A stretch of 64,000 bases of DNA from Curtobacterium sp. VKM Ac-2865 (GTDB taxonomy: Bacteria > Actinomycetota > Actinomycetes > Actinomycetales > Microbacteriaceae), in assembly GCF_015350905.1 (NCBI RefSeq), contig NZ_JADKRZ010000002.1:372001-436000 (forward strand), written 5' to 3'. The position numbers and the translations under genes were made by a program. Numbering within the stretch: position 1 is the first letter of the stretch; every line of letters begins with the position of its first letter. The notes under the pieces were generated by a model. The model was not told the origin of the DNA and did not search any database. It saw only the letters and a list, made by a program, of their open reading frames with translations. Below are positions 1 through 9,209 of the stretch, in pieces.

Positions 1-3
1 ACC

Positions 4-107
4 TGTGGACAACTCCGGGGTCTGGGTGTGGAACCCGATGTGGAGAACGCCGACTTCTGTGGAGAACCACGATCTGAGCGGCTCCGACGGCCGTTCCCTG
101 TGGAGAA
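4..107. promoter_or_regulatory. Cluster of DnaA-box-like nonamers
   Basis: TGTGGACAA at 4-12 is the exact reverse complement of the high-GC DnaA box TTGTCCACA. Three further copies of TGTGGAGAA (39-47, 58-66, 99-107) differ from it at one base, and all lie in the same orientation within about 100 bp. The stretch up to 166 contains no convincing gene. The position downstream of where dnaA/oriC should lie makes a DnaA-binding or titration site possible; function is inferred. Confidence 0.4.
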
Positions 108-166
108 CGAGAACGCCCGCCGCACCGAGGGGAGCAGCGGGCGTCGTCAGGAGATCGGGGTCGGGT

Positions 167-424
167 TCAGCGCCACCGTGTGGTCATCAGGAAGCCGACG
201 AACATGATGCCGAAGCCGACGAGGATGTTCCACGAGTTCAGCGACGGGACGGGCAGCGTGCCCTGGGAGATGTAGAAGACGATCACCCAGGCGAGCCCGA
301 TCAGCATGAATCCGAACATGACCGGCTTGAACCACACGGGGTTGGGCTGATCGCCCGCCGTGTCGACCGAGTCGGCTCGGGTGGTCGTCCGGGCGGGCTT
401 GGTGCGGTCCTTGTCCTTGGCCAT
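167..424 (-). CDS. crgA: Cell division protein CrgA
   Basis: Small membrane protein of 85 aa. Residues 1-30 are a polar, basic cytoplasmic tail, followed by two transmembrane helices at about 33-52 and 66-82 and the conserved end LMTTRWR, the layout of CrgA. In mycobacteria and Streptomyces CrgA is a septal scaffold that recruits penicillin-binding proteins and FtsZ-ring partners. The start at 424 is chosen because the two-helix core follows at the usual distance and a TAGGAT hexamer lies 7 nt upstream, suggesting a leaderless mRNA. It is divergent from trpG, as in other Actinobacteria. Identification rests on sequence and neighbourhood. Confidence 0.93.
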   Translation of the reverse strand: MAKDKDRTKPARTTTRADSVDTAGDQPNPVWFKPVMFGFMLIGLAWVIVFYISQGTLPVPSLNSWNILVGFGIMFVGFLMTTRWR

Positions 425-431
425 GGCCGGT

Positions 432-497
432 ATCCTACCGTGAACATGTGTGCGCAGGGGCTGCACAGAGCCTCTGCACGACCCTCACGAGTACGGT
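432..497. promoter_or_regulatory. Divergent crgA/trpG promoters
   Basis: On the minus strand TAGGAT (432-437) is 7 nt before the crgA ATG. On the plus strand TACGGT (492-497) is 9 nt before the trpG ATG at 507. Both fit the actinobacterial TANNNT -10 pattern and imply very short or absent 5' leaders. No clear -35 boxes are visible. Confidence 0.45.
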
Positions 498-506
498 GAA
501 CCGACC

Positions 507-1151
507 ATGACCAGGATCCTCGTCGTCGACAACTACGACAGCTTCGTCTACACGCTCAACGGCTACGTGCAGCAGCTCGGCGCGCAGACCGACGTCGTCC
601 GGAACGACGCCTTCCCCGAGTCCGAGATCGCCGACCGGCTCGCCGAGTACGACGGCGTGCTGCTCTCGCCCGGACCGGGTACCCCCGGGGACGCCGGCGT
701 CTCGATCGCCACGGTGCACGCGGCCATCGACGCCGACAAGCCCCTGCTCGGCGTCTGCCTGGGGCACCAGGCCATCGCCGAGGCGCTGGGCGCAACCGTG
801 ACGCACGCCGAGGAGCTCATGCACGGCAAGACCTCGCAGGTCGACCACGACGACAGCACGCTGTTCGCCGGGGTCCCGCACCCGTTCACCGCGACGCGGT
901 ACCACTCGCTCGCGATCGTGGACGGCACCGTGCCCGACGAACTCACCGTGACGGCCAGGACCGGCGGCGGCGTGATCATGGGCGTGCAGCACCAGGACGC
1001 CCGCGTCTACGGCGTGCAGTTCCACCCGGAGTCCGTCCTCACCGAGGGCGGGTACCGGATGGTCGGCAACTGGCTCGAGACCACCGGGCTGACCGGTGCG
1101 GCCGACCGCGCCGCGGGCCTCGGCCCGCTGATCGCGTCCCGACAGGCCTGA
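507..1151 (+). CDS. trpG: Glutamine amidotransferase, anthranilate/aminodeoxychorismate synthase component II
   Basis: Class I glutamine amidotransferase of 214 aa that supplies ammonia from glutamine to a chorismate-using synthase (anthranilate for tryptophan, or aminodeoxychorismate for folate). The oxyanion strand LLSPGPGTP is at 52-60, the nucleophile Cys84 lies in GVCLGHQ, and the catalytic His173 and Glu175 lie in VQFHPES. The start at 507 gives the canonical N-terminus MTRILVVDNYDSF. No trpE/pabB partner is adjacent, so the pathway cannot be decided here; the orthologous gene beside pknB in mycobacteria is named trpG. Confidence 0.93.
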   Translation: MTRILVVDNYDSFVYTLNGYVQQLGAQTDVVRNDAFPESEIADRLAEYDGVLLSPGPGTPGDAGVSIATVHAAIDADKPLLGVCLGHQAIAEALGATVTHAEELMHGKTSQVDHDDSTLFAGVPHPFTATRYHSLAIVDGTVPDELTVTARTGGGVIMGVQHQDARVYGVQFHPESVLTEGGYRMVGNWLETTGLTGAADRAAGLGPLIASRQA

Positions 1152-1198
1152 AGCACCTCGGCAGCCCGGCACGGCGCCGGTCTGCCGTGGACCTGTGG

Positions 1199-1252
1199 AC
1201 CACCGGACTGGAGGCCCGTCACGGCGCCGCCACGAGCCTCCAGTCCGGTGGT
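1199..1252. terminator. Bidirectional terminator, family A palindrome
   Basis: Arms 1199-1215 and 1236-1252 are perfect 17-bp inverted repeats around a GC-rich loop, between convergent trpG and pknB. The core GGACTGGAGGC belongs to a dispersed family with copies at 11764, 16315 and 54325 and a weaker one at 19169. Confidence 0.75.
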
Positions 1253-1282
1253 GGTCTGGACCCGCAGCGCTGACGGGACGGC

Positions 1283-3097
1283 TCAGTTGCCGCCGTCACC
1301 GCCGTCGTCGCCGCCGCCGTCCTGACCGGGCTGGCCGCCCGTGTCACCCGTCGGTGCCGAGGGCGCCGCGGGACGGTCAGGAGCGGCGCAGTAGGTGAGC
1401 GTCACGGTGCTGCCCTGGGCGATGTCGCCGGCCGGCGCGCTCTGCTGCGTGACGGTGCTGCCGGTGCAGGAGCTGGTCGGCTGCGGCTGCACGGTGAGGC
1501 CCAGCCCGGCGAGGGTGGCGTTGGCCGTCTCGAATGGCTGCTGCTGCACGTTCGGCAGCTGCACGAGACCGTTCGACACCCGGAGGTTCACGACCGTGCC
1601 CTTGGCGTGGGCGGAGCCGGAGGCCGGGTCAGAGCCCAGGACCGTCCCCTCGGGGACGGTCGTCGAGTAGTCGGAGGTGATCGAGCCGATCTCGAAGCCG
1701 GCGGTCTTCAGGGACTGTTCGGCGTCGGCCTGGGCCTGGTTCGCCACGTCGGGGATCGCGACCTGCTCGGGTCCGAGGGAGACCACGACCCGGATGTCCT
1801 GCTGCCGTGCCACTGCCGTGCCGGAGCCGGGCTCGGTGCGGATCACCGAACCACGGGACACGTCGTCGGAGTTCTCCTCCACGCGCATCGGCTTCAGGTC
1901 GCGTCGTTCGAGGGCGCTCGACGCGGAGTTCCAGGTGGCGCCGACCACGTTCGGGACGCTCACCGACGACGAGATCGGGGCCTGGCCGGGCTGCAGGTTG
2001 GCCACCCAGAACCCGACACCGGTGATGACCGCGATCGTCAGCAGGATGCCGACCCAGATCCACGCGACCGGCGGGCGGTTCTGCGTGCGCTGGGGGCGGT
2101 GCTCCTGGGTGTCGTCGAGCTCGCGGAAGGCGACCTCGGAGTTCGTGGTGGTGCGCGGGTTGACCCCGAAGAGCATCGTCGAGGCGTCGTTCGCCCGCTG
2201 CTGCTGGAGCTTCTTCGTCGACGCGGGGACCTGACCCGCTGCTGCCTGCTCGAGGTCGCGGCGGAACTCCGCGGCGTTCTGGAAGCGCCGCGTGCGGTCC
2301 TTCACCAGGGCGTGCAGGGTCACGGCGTCGATGGCCGGGGAGACCACGGGCGTGATCGTCGACGGGGGGACGGGCTGCTCGCTGACGTGCTGGTAGGCGA
2401 CGGCGACGGGCGAGTCCCCGAGGAACGGCGGGCGCCCCGTGAGCAGCTCGAACAGGACGACACCGGTGGAGTAGAGGTCGGTGCGGGCGTCGACGGTCTC
2501 CCCGCGTGCCTGCTCCGGCGAGAAGTACGACGCGGTGCCGAGGATGGAGGTGGTCTGCGCGACCGTGGCGGAGGTGTCGGTGATGGCTCGGGCGATGCCG
2601 AAGTCCATGACCTTGACCTGGCCGGTGGTGGTGACCATGACGTTGGCGGGCTTGATGTCGCGGTGGACGACGCCGGCGCGGTGCGAGTACTCGAGCGCGG
2701 TGAGGATGCCGCTGGTGATGCGGACGGCTTCGGCCTGGTCGACGGGGCCCTCGGCGATGATCTCGCTGAGTGGACGGCCCTCGACGTGCTCCATCACGAT
2801 GAACGGCACCTGGACCTCGGCGCCGGAGTTCTCGGTGATGGTCTCCTCGCCGGCGTCGTACACGCGGACGATCGTCGGGTGCGCCATGCGCGCCGCTGCC
2901 TGGGCTTCCTGACGGAACCGGGTGCGGAAGGCCGGGTCGTTCGCCAGGCTCGGCTTGAGGAGCTTGACGGCCACGCGACGGCCGAGCCGCGTGTCCTGAC
3001 CGACGTGCACCGTGGCCATGCCGCCACGGCCGATCACGTCGCCGATCTCGTAGCGGTTGGCGAGGAGGGTGATCCCCGCGGTCACACCTTCAGGCAC
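1283..3097 (-). CDS. pknB: Ser/Thr protein kinase PknB with PASTA domains
   Basis: Membrane receptor kinase of 604 aa that senses peptidoglycan fragments and controls cell-wall growth. The kinase domain (about 15-285) has the glycine loop IGRGGMATV, Lys45, the HRD loop with Asp147 and the DFG motif at 165-167. A transmembrane helix (about 344-366) is followed by three extracellular PASTA repeats (about 378-441, 446-508, 511-571) and a Gly/Asp-rich tail. Mycobacterial PknB has four PASTA repeats. The GTG start at 3097 is preceded by a strong GGAGGAG ribosome-binding site. It is last in the pstP-rodA-pbpA-pknA-pknB series but separated from pknA by a 118-nt gap holding a hairpin and a -10-like TACACT. 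Confidence 0.96.
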   Translation of the reverse strand: MPEGVTAGITLLANRYEIGDVIGRGGMATVHVGQDTRLGRRVAVKLLKPSLANDPAFRTRFRQEAQAAARMAHPTIVRVYDAGEETITENSGAEVQVPFIVMEHVEGRPLSEIIAEGPVDQAEAVRITSGILTALEYSHRAGVVHRDIKPANVMVTTTGQVKVMDFGIARAITDTSATVAQTTSILGTASYFSPEQARGETVDARTDLYSTGVVLFELLTGRPPFLGDSPVAVAYQHVSEQPVPPSTITPVVSPAIDAVTLHALVKDRTRRFQNAAEFRRDLEQAAAGQVPASTKKLQQQRANDASTMLFGVNPRTTTNSEVAFRELDDTQEHRPQRTQNRPPVAWIWVGILLTIAVITGVGFWVANLQPGQAPISSSVSVPNVVGATWNSASSALERRDLKPMRVEENSDDVSRGSVIRTEPGSGTAVARQQDIRVVVSLGPEQVAIPDVANQAQADAEQSLKTAGFEIGSITSDYSTTVPEGTVLGSDPASGSAHAKGTVVNLRVSNGLVQLPNVQQQPFETANATLAGLGLTVQPQPTSSCTGSTVTQQSAPAGDIAQGSTVTLTYCAAPDRPAAPSAPTGDTGGQPGQDGGGDDGGDGGN

Positions 3098-3124
3098 GTA
3101 CTCCTCCGAATGTCCGTCCGCGCA

Positions 3125-3130
3125 AGTGTA
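3125..3130 (-). promoter_or_regulatory. Possible pknB-proximal promoter
   Basis: Read on the minus strand this is TACACT, a good -10 hexamer, about 28 nt before the GTG start of pknB and upstream of its ribosome-binding site. The -35 region is unremarkable. It would allow pknB expression independent of the upstream operon. Confidence 0.3.
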
Positions 3131-3160
3131 CGACAGGGGTCCCTGACGAGACGCTGGCCG

Positions 3161-3206
3161 CGGGGCCGTCCAGACAACCGTTACCGGAACGGTGTGGACG
3201 ACCCCG
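3161..3206 (-). terminator. Intercistronic pknA-pknB hairpin
   Basis: Nested inverted repeats pair CGGGG (3161-3165) with CCCCG (3202-3206), CGTCCA with TGGACG, and ACCGTT with AACGGT. This stem lies just after the pknA stop and may act as an attenuator or processing site inside the operon. It has no T-tract. Confidence 0.45.
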
Positions 3207-3215
3207 CGGGTGGCC

Positions 3216-4955
3216 TCAGTTGTTGTCCTGCGGGCCTTCCGGAGCGCCGGTCGACGGTGCCGTCGGCGACGGGGTCTCCGTCTGGACGGGTGCCTCCCAC
3301 GTGGCGGTCGCGGGGTCCGAGTTCTCGGACGCCGTGAGGTTGCCGCAGGTCACGTTGTAGACGAACGAGACGGTCTGCCCCGCAGCGTCGGCCTGCACGT
3401 CGACGGCCTTGGACGAGGTCGTGCCGGACGTCGCCCCGGAGCTGTCCTTGCCGCCGGTGACGCTCCACGAGTACGCCTTGACCGTGTACCCGGTCGGGCA
3501 GGTGGCGTCGGTCCAGGTGAAGGTGACAGCGCCGTCGTCCGACACCGGGCCGGCGCTCGGCGTGTTCGGCTTGTTCACCGTCGGCGGCGCGGTGTAGCTG
3601 CGCAGGGTGATGAGCGTGCCGTCAGCGACGCTCCCCGTCGGGGTGATCGACTGCACGGTGTTGGCCTGGTCGGCACTGGGCGCGGCGTCGCCGTCCTCGA
3701 CGGTGACCTCGAAGCCGAGGTTGCGCAACGCGGCCTGGGCCTCGGTGGTGCTGCGTCCGACGTAGTCGCTCTGGTTGACGAACAACCGCTCCTGCGTCGG
3801 GGAGGCCGACGGGGTCGGGCTCGGCTTCGGCGGAGCACTGCTCGAGGACGCGACCGGCTTGGGCTCGTCCTGGTTCGCGAAGGCGAAGGCGGCGATGACG
3901 CCACCCACGACCAGCAGCACGGCGACGGCCACGACCCACCAGATCCACGCGCGGCTCTTCTTGGGGTCCTCGTCCTCGTCCGTGACCGGCGAGCTCGGTG
4001 TGCGCGGGCCGCCACCGACGGTGCTGCCGGCCTGGGTGCCGATCAGTGCCGTCGCCGCGTCGTTGCCCTGGGGCGGGTTGAACGCGACCGTGCCTGCGCC
4101 CCCGAGGGCGGGGACCGCGACGGTGGCCGCGGCGACGTCACCGCGACGGAGCGCCTGGGCCGCACGGGCCAGGTTGGCGGCCGTCGCCGGACGGTCGGCC
4201 GGCTTCTTCGCGATGCAGGAGATGACGAGTGCGGCGACCGGCTCGGGCACGTCCCCGGGGAGTGCCGGCGGCTGCTCGTTGATGTGTGCCATCGCGATCG
4301 CGACCTGCGACTCGCCCGTGAAGGGACGACGACCCGCCAGGCACTCGTACGCCACGATGCCGAGCGAGTAGATGTCGGTCGACGGCGACGCCGGGTGTCC
4401 GCTCGCCTGTTCCGGCGAGAGGTACTGGACCGTGCCCATGACCTGGCCGGTCGCGGTGAGCGGGACCTGGTCGGCGATGCGGGCGATGCCGAAGTCGGTG
4501 ATCTTGACGCGGCCGTCCGGCGTGATCAGCAGGTTGCCCGGCTTGATGTCGCGGTGGACGAGGCCGACCGCGTGTGCGGCCTGCAGGGCGTTGGCGGTCT
4601 GCGCGACGATGTCGAGGACCTTGTCGACGGGCAGGGTGTGCTCGCGCTCGATCATCGTCGACAGGGCCTCGCCCGGGACGAGCTCCATCACGAGGTAGGC
4701 GCTGCCGTCCTCCTCGCCGTAGTCGAAGACGTTGGCGATGCCCTCGTGGTTGACGAGTGCGGCGTGCCGGGCCTCGGCACGGAACCGCTCGAGGAACCCG
4801 GGGTCGCCGAGGTACTCGTCCTTGAGGATCTTGAGGGCGACGGTCCGTCCGATGACGAGGTCGGTCGCCTGCCAGACCTCGCCCATGCCGCCGATGGCGA
4901 CCCGGGACGAGAGTTGGTACCGCCCACCGAAGGTGAGTCCGCTGGTGGGTCTCAT
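3216..4955 (-). CDS. pknA: Ser/Thr protein kinase, PknA position, with one PASTA-like and one C-terminal beta domain
   Basis: Kinase of 579 aa. The catalytic domain (about 12-270) has Lys42, HRD with Asp136 and DFG at 154-156. A transmembrane helix (about 337-360) leads to an extracellular PASTA-like repeat (about 391-455) and a final domain (about 460-560) rich in Thr/Ser with two cysteine-containing strands, resembling a fibronectin type III fold. Classical PknA of mycobacteria has a short extracellular tail, so the name reflects position rather than strict orthology. The ATG at 4955 overlaps the pbpA stop by 4 nt; longer upstream readings run into pbpA. Probable role: phosphorylation of division and wall-synthesis proteins. 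Confidence 0.9.
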   Translation of the reverse strand: MRPTSGLTFGGRYQLSSRVAIGGMGEVWQATDLVIGRTVALKILKDEYLGDPGFLERFRAEARHAALVNHEGIANVFDYGEEDGSAYLVMELVPGEALSTMIEREHTLPVDKVLDIVAQTANALQAAHAVGLVHRDIKPGNLLITPDGRVKITDFGIARIADQVPLTATGQVMGTVQYLSPEQASGHPASPSTDIYSLGIVAYECLAGRRPFTGESQVAIAMAHINEQPPALPGDVPEPVAALVISCIAKKPADRPATAANLARAAQALRRGDVAAATVAVPALGGAGTVAFNPPQGNDAATALIGTQAGSTVGGGPRTPSSPVTDEDEDPKKSRAWIWWVVAVAVLLVVGGVIAAFAFANQDEPKPVASSSSAPPKPSPTPSASPTQERLFVNQSDYVGRSTTEAQAALRNLGFEVTVEDGDAAPSADQANTVQSITPTGSVADGTLITLRSYTAPPTVNKPNTPSAGPVSDDGAVTFTWTDATCPTGYTVKAYSWSVTGGKDSSGATSGTTSSKAVDVQADAAGQTVSFVYNVTCGNLTASENSDPATATWEAPVQTETPSPTAPSTGAPEGPQDNN

Positions 4956-6406
4956 TTGTTCAGCACCGCCTCCATGACGTTCTTCGCGATCGGGGCCGCG
5001 ACCGTGTTGCCGACGCCGGACTGTCCGAGCCCGCCGCCGTTCCCGACGACGACCGCCACGGCGACCTCCGGGTCCTTCGCGGGCGCGAACCCGGTGAACC
5101 ACAGCGTGTAGGGGTCACCCGTTTCGCCCTCGGCCGTTCCGGTCTTGCCGGCGACGTCGACCCCGTCGATCTTCGCATTGGTTCCGGTCCCGGCCTTCAC
5201 GACGCTCTGCATCGCCTCGGTCAGGTCGGACGCTTCCGAGTTGGACAGCGGGCTGCTGTACTGCTTCGGCGAGAACGACTGCACGGTCTTCAGGTCGCTC
5301 GTCGTGATCGAGTCGACCAGCGACGGCTGCATGACCGAGCCGCCGTTCGCGATGCCGGCCGAGACCATCGCCATCTGCAGCGGCGAGACGCGGACGCTGG
5401 CCTGGCCGAACGAGCTCAGCATGAGCTGGGCGGTCGAGTCGACATCGGGGTACTGGCTCGCGGTGGCACGCATCGGGACGTCGATCGCGTCGCCGAAGCC
5501 GTACTTGTCCGCCATCGCCTTGATCGTGTCGTAGCCGAGCTTCTGTCCGAGCTCCGCGAACGGGATGTTGCACGAGTTCTGGATCGCCACGCGGAGCTTC
5601 ACGGTGTCGCCGCCGCCACACGAGCCACCCTCGGCGTTGTTGATGTAGCTGCTCGTGCCGGGCAGCTGCAGCCGTGACGGGTTCGGGAACTCGGAGTCGA
5701 GGTCGTACTTGCCGCCCTGGAGCGCCGCCGACGCGACGATGAGCTTGAAGACCGATCCGGGCGTGTACAGGTCGCCGCCGATCGCGCGGTTCTGCAGCGG
5801 CGTCGGGGTCTGCGCCAGGAGGGCGTCGTACTGCGCCTTCACGTTCTTCGTGTCGTGGGACGTCAGCGAGTTCGGGTCGTACTCGGGCTTGGACACCATC
5901 GCGAGGATCTTGCCGGTCTTCGGCTGGATCGCGACCACGGCACCGCTGTTCGCGCCGAGGGAGTCGTAGGCCGCGCGCTGTACGTCGGGGTCGATGGTCA
6001 GGTTGACGTTGTCGCCCTGGACGTCCTGCCCGGTGAGGATCGAGTTGAGGTTCTGGAAGAACGAGTCGTCCGAGTTGCCGGAGAGGACGGCGTTCTCCGC
6101 GCCCTCGATGCCGGTGTTGCCCTGGCCGATCGTGAAGTACCCCGTCACGGCGGAGTACAGCGCACCGTTCGAGTACTTGCGCTGGTACCGGTACTGGTCG
6201 TCCACGGCCGTCGACTCGGCGATCGGCGTGCCGTTGACGAGGATGGCGCCGCGCTTGGTCGAGTAGCTGTCGAGGATCGTGCGGGAGTTCCGCGAGTCGG
6301 CTCGGAGCGAGTCGGCCGCGAAGAACTGGATCGAGGTCGTCGACACGAAGAGCGCGACGAACATGAGGACGACGATCGTCGAGACGCCGCGGAGCTGCCG
6401 GTTCAT
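4952..6406 (-). CDS. pbpA: Penicillin-binding protein PbpA (transpeptidase)
   Basis: Peptidoglycan D,D-transpeptidase of 484 aa. An N-terminal membrane anchor (about 10-30) precedes the dimerisation region and the penicillin-binding domain with SxxK (Ser218-Lys221, SVFK), SxN (Ser278-Asn280, SCN) and KTG (421-423). No transglycosylase domain is present, so it is a class B PBP that pairs with the SEDS glycosyltransferase encoded immediately upstream. Start and stop overlap its neighbours by 4 nt, so translation is coupled. In mycobacteria the orthologue acts in septation under PknB control. Confidence 0.95.
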   Translation of the reverse strand: MNRQLRGVSTIVVLMFVALFVSTTSIQFFAADSLRADSRNSRTILDSYSTKRGAILVNGTPIAESTAVDDQYRYQRKYSNGALYSAVTGYFTIGQGNTGIEGAENAVLSGNSDDSFFQNLNSILTGQDVQGDNVNLTIDPDVQRAAYDSLGANSGAVVAIQPKTGKILAMVSKPEYDPNSLTSHDTKNVKAQYDALLAQTPTPLQNRAIGGDLYTPGSVFKLIVASAALQGGKYDLDSEFPNPSRLQLPGTSSYINNAEGGSCGGGDTVKLRVAIQNSCNIPFAELGQKLGYDTIKAMADKYGFGDAIDVPMRATASQYPDVDSTAQLMLSSFGQASVRVSPLQMAMVSAGIANGGSVMQPSLVDSITTSDLKTVQSFSPKQYSSPLSNSEASDLTEAMQSVVKAGTGTNAKIDGVDVAGKTGTAEGETGDPYTLWFTGFAPAKDPEVAVAVVVGNGGGLGQSGVGNTVAAPIAKNVMEAVLNK

Positions 6407-7842
6407 CGACGCGCCTTCCTGCTGCGCCCGCGAGCGGACCCACCGAGCGCGTCACCGCGATCGGAGAGGACGCGCTGTTCCGCGGGGATGGAGTCGGTCA
6501 GGCGCAGCAGCATCGCCGCGATGATCCAGTTGGCCACCAGGGACGAGCCACCGGCGGCCATGAAGGGCGTGGTCAGGCCGGTCACCGGGATGATCCGGGT
6601 GATGCCGCCGACGACGACGAAGACCTGCAGGGCGATGGTGAACCCGAACCCGATGCCGAGGAGCTTGCCGAAGTCGTCCTGCGCCATGAAGCCGACGCGG
6701 ATGCCACGGGAGGCGAGCACGATGAACAGGGCGAGGATCGCGAAGACGCCGATCAGCCCGAGCTCCTCGCCGAGCGACGCGATGATGTAGTCCGCGTTGG
6801 CGACGGGCGTGATGTAGGGGCGTCCCTGGCCGAGTCCGGTCCCGGTGATGCCGCCGTTCGCGAAGCCGAACAGGCCCTGGACCAGCTGGTAGCTCGCCTG
6901 CGTCTGAGCGTTGTAGATCGTCGGGTCGAACGGGTTCAGCCACTGCTCGAAGCGGCCGTGGACGTACTCGAGGGCGTTCGCCGCGACGAGGGCGCCGCCG
7001 ATGAACAGCGCGAGCCCGATGACGACCCAGCTGAGCCGTGCGGTGGCGACGTAGATCATCACGAGGAACAGGCCGAAGTAGAGCAGGGCGGTGCCGAGGT
7101 CGCGCTGGAACACGAGGACGCCCATCGCGACGCCCCACACGATGAGGATCGGGCCGAGGTCACGGGCACGGGGGAACGTCATGCCGAGGAACTTCTTGCC
7201 GACGATCGACAGGCTGTCCCGCGCGGTGACCAGGTACCCGGCGAAGAACAGCGCCATCGTGATCTTCGCCAGCTCGCCCGGCTGGAACGTGAACGGCCCG
7301 AGGTGGATCCAGACGCGGGCCCCGCCGCGTGCGTAGCCGAGCCCGGGCAGGATCGGCATGAGCAGCAGCGCGACCGTCAGGAACATGAAGATGTAGCGGT
7401 ACCGCTGCAGGAACCGGTGGTTCCTGACCAGGATCAGGGTGACGATCGCGAGCACCATCGCGAGGAGCGTCCACACGATCTGCTTGACGCCGATCGCCGC
7501 CCACCCGAGGTCGCCGTTGTGGATGTCGATCCGGTAGATCTCCGCGATCCCGATGCCGTTGAGCACCAGGGCCACCGGCAGGATGAACGGGTCGGCGTTC
7601 TTCGCGACGATCCGCAGCACGACGTGCATGACGAGCGCCAGGCCGAGGATCGACCCACCGATCCAGAGCACCGAGGTGTCGAAGAGCCGGCCCTTGGTGC
7701 CGAGCTCCACGAGCACCATCGCCCCGGCGCAGATGCCGCAGGCGATGACGAGCAGCACGAGCTCGAGGTTGCGGGCGCGGGCGGGCTCACGGAGCTTGAT
7801 CGTGATCGCCTGCGTGAAGGACTGCTGCGCGGTGGCGGTCAT
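6403..7842 (-). CDS. rodA: SEDS-family peptidoglycan glycosyltransferase (RodA/FtsW)
   Basis: Polytopic membrane protein of 479 aa with about ten hydrophobic segments and the SEDS signature around FQRDLGTALLYFGL. SEDS proteins polymerise lipid II and work with a class B PBP, here PbpA. The ATG at 7842 gives a short hydrophilic N-terminus and overlaps the pstP stop by 4 nt; the reading frame stays open further upstream, but that part lies inside pstP. The C-terminus is a basic cytoplasmic tail ending RSRKARR. Annotation as rodA rather than ftsW follows the conserved neighbourhood. Confidence 0.94.
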   Translation of the reverse strand: MTATAQQSFTQAITIKLREPARARNLELVLLVIACGICAGAMVLVELGTKGRLFDTSVLWIGGSILGLALVMHVVLRIVAKNADPFILPVALVLNGIGIAEIYRIDIHNGDLGWAAIGVKQIVWTLLAMVLAIVTLILVRNHRFLQRYRYIFMFLTVALLLMPILPGLGYARGGARVWIHLGPFTFQPGELAKITMALFFAGYLVTARDSLSIVGKKFLGMTFPRARDLGPILIVWGVAMGVLVFQRDLGTALLYFGLFLVMIYVATARLSWVVIGLALFIGGALVAANALEYVHGRFEQWLNPFDPTIYNAQTQASYQLVQGLFGFANGGITGTGLGQGRPYITPVANADYIIASLGEELGLIGVFAILALFIVLASRGIRVGFMAQDDFGKLLGIGFGFTIALQVFVVVGGITRIIPVTGLTTPFMAAGGSSLVANWIIAAMLLRLTDSIPAEQRVLSDRGDALGGSARGRSRKARR

Positions 7843-9203
7843 CGGCCACCTCGCGTGGCACTCGGGGACGGCGAGGGCGCAGGCGAGCGCGTCGAGGTCG
7901 GGCTCGGGGACGGCGAGCCGCCGGAACCCCCCGTGCCGGACTGGTCCTGACCGGTCCGCGCAGCGGTGCGGAGGCGGTCCACGATGTCCCTGGCGTCGGT
8001 CAGCGACTGCGCGTTGATCGTCGAGCGGACGTTCTCGCGGGTGTACTCGGGCAGGTCGGAGACCTCGATGCCGGAGTCCTCGTACACGTCGGAGAGCGCC
8101 AGCGGACCGATCTGCTGCTGCACGCCCTTGTAGATCGCGACCTGGCCGCGGTCCGAGCCGACGTAGTAGTGGTCCTGCACGATGCGCCAGCCGAGGAAGA
8201 CGGCCCCGACGAGGGCAGCGACGGCGAGCACGAGCGCGATGGTCCAGGTGATCCGTCGACGCACGCGGCGGCGGCGGTCCTCGGCGATGAGCTCCGCGAA
8301 GTACTGGTCGCTCTCGGGCTCGAAGTGCGAGTCCTCCGGAGCCGTGGTGACCTTGAGCGGGTGCAGCAGGATCGTGGGGAGGCGGATCGGCTTGCGGCCG
8401 GTCGAGGCCTCGAAGGTGAGGGGTGCCGCTGCCGACCCGACGGTGGTGGCCGCGTCGTCGTCGTCCTCGGTCGGGACCGTGTCGGTGACGTCCATCACGA
8501 CGACGGTCACGTTGTCGGGCGCGCCGTGGTCGAGCGTCTCCTTGACGAGCCGCTGCGTGACCTGGTTGGCGTCCATGTTCGACGCCAGCGCGTGCCGGAT
8601 GCGCTCCTCGGCGAGGTACGAGGACAGGCCGTCCGAGCAGAGCAACCACCGGTCGCCGGGGCGGATGTCCATGATCGCGGTGTCGACCTCGGGTGCCGCG
8701 TCGACGTCGCCGAGCACGCGCATCAACACCGAGCGGCGCGGGTGCACTGCCGCTTCTTCGGGGGTGATGCGCCCGCTGTCGACGAGCCGCTGCACGAAGG
8801 TGTGGTCCGACGTGATCTGCTGCAGTTCGCCGTCGCGGTGGCGGTAGATCCGGGAGTCGCCGATGTGGGCGATCGCGAGCTGGTCGCCCACGCGGATCAT
8901 CGCGCTCACCGTCGTGCCCATGCCGGTGAGCTCCTGGTGCTCGAACACGGTCTCGGTGATGAGCTGGTTCGCGGCGATCAGCGCGGACTGCAGGGCGAAC
9001 TCGGCGTCGTGCGCCGAGGGGAACTCACGGTCGACCTCGCGGATGCGACGGATGGCGATGGCCGAGGCGACGTCGCCTCCGGCGTGACCACCCATGCCGT
9101 CGGCGACGGCGAACAGGTGCGCTCCCGCGTAGCCGGAGTCCTGGTTGTTGGCGCGGATGCGCCCGACGTGGGACACAGCGGCGCTCAGCGTGCGAGCGGT
9201 CAT
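7839..9203 (-). CDS. pstP: PP2C-type Ser/Thr phosphatase PstP
   Basis: Phosphatase of 454 aa that reverses PknA/PknB phosphorylation. The cytoplasmic PPM domain (about 5-235) has metal-binding motifs RANNQDS (Asp22), DGMGGHAGGD (Asp35), GDSRIYRHRDG and SDGLSSYL. A juxtamembrane linker, a transmembrane helix at roughly 315-335 and an extracellular region ending in a Ser/Pro/Thr-rich tail follow, as in mycobacterial PstP. It lies 6 nt after fhaB and overlaps rodA by 4 nt, so the opposing enzymes and their wall-synthesis targets share one transcription unit. Confidence 0.95.
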   Translation of the reverse strand: MTARTLSAAVSHVGRIRANNQDSGYAGAHLFAVADGMGGHAGGDVASAIAIRRIREVDREFPSAHDAEFALQSALIAANQLITETVFEHQELTGMGTTVSAMIRVGDQLAIAHIGDSRIYRHRDGELQQITSDHTFVQRLVDSGRITPEEAAVHPRRSVLMRVLGDVDAAPEVDTAIMDIRPGDRWLLCSDGLSSYLAEERIRHALASNMDANQVTQRLVKETLDHGAPDNVTVVVMDVTDTVPTEDDDDAATTVGSAAAPLTFEASTGRKPIRLPTILLHPLKVTTAPEDSHFEPESDQYFAELIAEDRRRRVRRRITWTIALVLAVAALVGAVFLGWRIVQDHYYVGSDRGQVAIYKGVQQQIGPLALSDVYEDSGIEVSDLPEYTRENVRSTINAQSLTDARDIVDRLRTAARTGQDQSGTGGSGGSPSPSPTSTRSPAPSPSPSATRGGR

Positions 9204-9209
9204 CCCGGG

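Noticed and set aside
1194-1202. DnaA-like TGTGGACCA
   Set aside because: It is part of the family A palindrome region and stands alone.
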